A DNA stretch of 8,426 nucleotides from Treponema sp. (GTDB lineage Bacteria > Spirochaetota > Spirochaetia > Treponematales > Breznakiellaceae): assembly GCA_009786625.1 (NCBI GenBank), contig WQRT01000022.1:13718-22143 (forward strand), in the 5' to 3' direction. The notes under the pieces are model-generated. The model had not been told where the DNA came from. It saw nothing but the letters and a program-made list of their open reading frames with translations, and did not search any database. The position numbers and the translations under genes were made by a program. Shown piece after piece: positions 5,862 to 8,426 of the stretch (position 1 is its first letter; every line of letters begins with the position of its first letter).

Positions 5862-8273
5862 ATGCAATACGGTTTTTTTGATTCCGAAAAGCGGGAGTAC
5901 GTTATAAACAAACCCGATACACCTGCTCCCTGGGCGAATTATCTGGGATCTCCGGCATACGGCGCGATCATATCAAACAACGCGGGCGGCTACAGTTTTG
6001 TAAAAAGCGGAGCGGCTGGACGTATTATACGTTATCGTTTTAACGAACAGGATCGGCCGGGACGTTATATCTACCTGCGCGACGATGAGATTGACGGAAA
6101 ACCGTCAAGCGGCGATTATTGGTCAGCCTCATGGCAGCCTGTCGGGAAACCGCTTGATCAGTATAAATCAATCTGCCGCCACGGCACAGGCTACACGCGC
6201 CTTGAAGCCGAGTATAAAGATATAAAATCCGAAGTATGCTATTACGTGCCGCACGGCGCTGACTATGAAGTATGGAAAGTAAAGGTGTCGAATAAAGGAT
6301 TGAAGGCGCGGAAAATATCCGTCTTTGGCTTTGTCGAATTTACATGCGAAAGTTTTTACGAGCAGGATCAGGTAAATCTTCAATACACGCAGTTTATTAC
6401 AAGAACTTATTTTAAAGATAAATTCATTCTGCAGACGATTAACGAAAACTGCCTAAACGCGGTGAACGAAAGCCGTGTAGAGACGCGCATCTTCGCGCTC
6501 GCTGGCGCTCCCGTTGCGAGTCACTGCGGCGACCGCGCTAAATTTCTCGGCAGTTACCGCGATTACGGAAACCCGGTCTCAGTCGAAAACGGCAGACTCG
6601 ATGGTACGTTAAACTACAATTTGAATCCTTGCGGCGCTCTTCACACTGTCCTCGAGCTTGCTCTGGGAAAAGAAGCGGAGTTTGTTTTCCTTCTCGGGCA
6701 AAAACGTGAAACGCAGGCAAAAGAGCTTGTTACGCGCTATGAAGATAAAAGCCTTCCCGAAAAGGAAATTGAAGAACTAAAAAAATACTGGCACGCGAAA
6801 CTTGACAACCTAAAAGTGACAACCCCTGATGATAATTTTAACAATATGATCAACACATGGAACGCGTATCAATGTTTTATCACATTTGTATGGTCGCGCG
6901 CGGCATCGCTTGTTTACTGCGGACAACGCAACGGCTACGGTTACCGCGATACTGTTCAGGATATTCAAGGCATCATCCATCTTGATCCTGATATGGCGCT
7001 TGAAAAAATTAAGTTTATGATCTCCGCGCAGGTGAATCACGGCGGCGCTCTTCCGCTTGTAAAGTACAATCACAACCCGGGACACGAAGATAAACCCGAA
7101 GATCAAACTTACAGACAGGGAACAGGACACCCCTCCTACCGCGCCGACGACGCGCTTTGGCTTTTCCCGACAGTGTGGAAATATATCGCGGAAACAGGCA
7201 ACACCGCGTTACTCGACGAGGTCATCCCCTACGCTGATTCCGGCGAAGACACATTGTTCAATCACCTGATAAAAGCGATTGAGTTTTCGCTGAACCATTT
7301 GGGAATTCACGGGCTTCCCGCCGGGCTTCATGCTGACTGGAACGACTGCCTGCGCCTCGGCGCGAACGGCGTTTCGGTTTTCGTTGCGCTGCAGTTGTAT
7401 TACGCGTTTGTTATAATGATCCGTTTCGCTAAATACAAAAAAGATCCATCAACAGAAACAAGAATGACAGAATTAAAAACGCGTTTCGGAAAATTGATAG
7501 AAGAGCGCTGCTGGGATAAGGACAGGTTTGTGCGCGGCATCACGGAAAACGATGTCGTGGTCGGCAAACCCGGCGACCCGGAAGCGAATATGTGGCTTAA
7601 TCCGCAGAGCTGGGCGGTAATTTCCGGCTTCGCAGATGACGCTCGCGGAAAAGCGATCATGGATCTTGTTCATAAAGAGTTAAACACAAAATACGGCGCG
7701 CGTCTTATGTCTCCTTCGTACCGCAAGTTCGCGTTCGACGGCGCACTCGCTCTTTTATTCAATCCGTCAACAAAAGAAAACGGCGGCATCTTCCTGCAAT
7801 CGCAGGGCTGGTTGATTCTCGCCGAAGCGCTTTTGGGACGCGGCTCTCGCGCTGTTGAATATTACTTGGAAAGCTGTCCCGCCGCGCAGAACTCAATCGC
7901 CGACACGCGGCTTCTTGAACCGTATGTTTATTCGCAGTTCACGGAAAGCGTTGACAGCCCGTTTGAAGGACGCAGCCATGTACATTGGCTTACAGGAACG
8001 GCGAGCACAGTAATGGTCGGAAGCGTAGAAGGCATCCTTGGATTGCGCCCTGACATTGACGGCATCCGTCTCGCGCCCGCGGTTCCATCAAGCTGGAAAT
8101 CAATCACGATAAAAAAAGTTTTCCGCGGATGCAAACTTAACATAAAAGTAAATAACCCGTCCGGAAATGAATGCGGCTGTAAAAAACTTACAGTTAACGG
8201 CGCCGCGATGGAAGGCAATTACATCCCGGCATCAATATTAAAACCGGAGAATGAAGTAGTATTGGATATGTGA
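5862..8273 (+). CDS. GH94 glycoside phosphorylase (cellobiose/chitobiose phosphorylase family)
   Basis: Inverting phosphorolysis of a beta-linked disaccharide, releasing alpha-sugar-1-phosphate and a free sugar in the cytoplasm; no signal peptide is seen. At 803 residues it has the length of cellobiose phosphorylases (about 811-822). The N-terminal beta-sandwich includes the conserved NYLGS (26-30), NAGGYSF (40-46), YWSASWQPV (86-94) and RHGTGY (106-111). The (alpha/alpha)6 catalytic barrel carries the donor-site loop GYRDTVQD (360-367) and the general-acid motif ADWNDCL (491-497), where Asp495 aligns with the catalytic Asp. KENGGIF (638-644) and HWLTGTA (708-714), the phosphate-binding Thr-Gly turn, follow. 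Unusually, Gln646 occupies the position of the phosphate-contacting His in cellobiose and chitobiose phosphorylases. VWSRAAS and ALHTVLEL are closer to chitobiose phosphorylase, while other loops match neither, so the substrate is open. First gene of an operon with an aldo/keto reductase. Confidence 0.93.
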   Translation: MQYGFFDSEKREYVINKPDTPAPWANYLGSPAYGAIISNNAGGYSFVKSGAAGRIIRYRFNEQDRPGRYIYLRDDEIDGKPSSGDYWSASWQPVGKPLDQYKSICRHGTGYTRLEAEYKDIKSEVCYYVPHGADYEVWKVKVSNKGLKARKISVFGFVEFTCESFYEQDQVNLQYTQFITRTYFKDKFILQTINENCLNAVNESRVETRIFALAGAPVASHCGDRAKFLGSYRDYGNPVSVENGRLDGTLNYNLNPCGALHTVLELALGKEAEFVFLLGQKRETQAKELVTRYEDKSLPEKEIEELKKYWHAKLDNLKVTTPDDNFNNMINTWNAYQCFITFVWSRAASLVYCGQRNGYGYRDTVQDIQGIIHLDPDMALEKIKFMISAQVNHGGALPLVKYNHNPGHEDKPEDQTYRQGTGHPSYRADDALWLFPTVWKYIAETGNTALLDEVIPYADSGEDTLFNHLIKAIEFSLNHLGIHGLPAGLHADWNDCLRLGANGVSVFVALQLYYAFVIMIRFAKYKKDPSTETRMTELKTRFGKLIEERCWDKDRFVRGITENDVVVGKPGDPEANMWLNPQSWAVISGFADDARGKAIMDLVHKELNTKYGARLMSPSYRKFAFDGALALLFNPSTKENGGIFLQSQGWLILAEALLGRGSRAVEYYLESCPAAQNSIADTRLLEPYVYSQFTESVDSPFEGRSHVHWLTGTASTVMVGSVEGILGLRPDIDGIRLAPAVPSSWKSITIKKVFRGCKLNIKVNNPSGNECGCKKLTVNGAAMEGNYIPASILKPENEVVLDM

Positions 8274-8289
8274 CAAAAAGGAGAACAAT

Positions 8290-8426
8290 ATGATTTACAA
8301 AGAATTCGGCAAAACCGGAATTAAAATGTCCGCGCTTGGGTTTGGCGCAATGAGGCTTCCCATGATCGAGGTTGACGGAAAAAAGATCGTGAATGATGAA
8401 CTCGCGGTTCCGCTAATGCAAAAAGC
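8290..8426 (+). CDS. Aldo/keto reductase (partial, N-terminus only)
   Basis: Only the first 45 codons are inside the window. The residues KEFGKTGIKMSALGFGAMRLP are the standard opening of the NAD(P)-dependent aldo/keto reductase fold: 'GKTG', first strand, and the L-G-F-G-x-M-R-(L/F)-P turn at the nucleotide end of the barrel. The 'GAMRLP' form is common in the longer family members that carry a C-terminal 4Fe-4S domain, but the C-terminus cannot be seen. AAGGAG (8278-8283) lies 6 bases before the ATG. The gene starts 16 bases after the GH94 stop with no terminator between, so the two are probably co-transcribed. The substrate cannot be predicted. Confidence 0.88.
   Translation, partial: MIYKEFGKTGIKMSALGFGAMRLPMIEVDGKKIVNDELAVPLMQK

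Noticed and set aside
6810..7130. Minus-strand open frame of 106 codons
   Set aside because: Antisense to the conserved catalytic core of the GH94 gene and without any family signature.
3817..8273. Phosphate import and GH94 phosphorolysis as one coordinated system
   Set aside because: Phosphorolysis uses phosphate, but the operons are on opposite strands, separated by an unrelated gene, and no Pho-box-like repeat precedes the GH94 gene.
1..8426. Mobile element, CRISPR array, tRNA/rRNA or defence island
   Set aside because: No transposase, integrase, terminal inverted repeats, regularly spaced repeats or RNA-gene motifs were seen. The pRiA4b ORF-3-like domain is named after a plasmid gene but is not by itself evidence of mobility.

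Overview
The window is about 8.4 kb of bacterial chromosome with moderate GC (mid-40s % by eye) and tight gene packing. It holds five complete genes and two cut by the window edges. Nothing in it looks like an insertion sequence, prophage, CRISPR array, tRNA or rRNA. The organism cannot be named from this stretch. Purine-rich Shine-Dalgarno sites, a lipoprotein PstS, a long-form PstC and a GH94 disaccharide phosphorylase fit a gut or sediment anaerobe. A spirochaete (Treponema-like) is my best guess and a Firmicute is the main alternative, both at low confidence.

Left part, minus strand, positions 1-3720: a pst operon for high-affinity phosphate import, transcribed right to left as pstS (lipoprotein phosphate-binding protein), pstC and pstA (the two permeases) and pstB (ATPase, running off the left edge). 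pstC and pstA overlap by the 4-base ATGA arrangement, and the other gaps are 38 and 36 bases. Upstream of pstS lie four copies of a TTAACA-like hexamer spaced exactly 11 bp apart, ending 9 bases before a plausible -10. This is the architecture of a PhoB/PhoP-activated promoter. PstC carries an extra stretch of about 115 residues, predicted periplasmic, that the E. coli protein lacks.

Middle, minus strand, 3817-5811: a 664-residue protein with no obvious full-length relative that I recognise. Its C-terminus (about residues 495-623) matches the plasmid pRiA4b ORF-3-like domain. The roughly 500 residues before it are unassigned and begin with what may be a winged-helix segment. Its start has no Shine-Dalgarno, and a good promoter -10 sits 7 bases before the ATG, so the mRNA may be leaderless.

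Right part, plus strand, 5862-8426: a divergently transcribed operon beginning with a GH94 inverting glycoside phosphorylase (cellobiose/chitobiose phosphorylase family), followed 16 bases later by an aldo/keto reductase cut by the right edge. The GH94 enzyme keeps the general-acid Asp motif, but it has Gln where characterised cellobiose and chitobiose phosphorylases have a phosphate-contacting His. Its substrate cannot be assigned safely.

The modules are functionally separate: phosphate uptake under phosphate control, an unknown protein, and disaccharide phosphorolysis. Phosphorolysis consumes inorganic phosphate, but nothing in the sequence shows the two operons are co-regulated.
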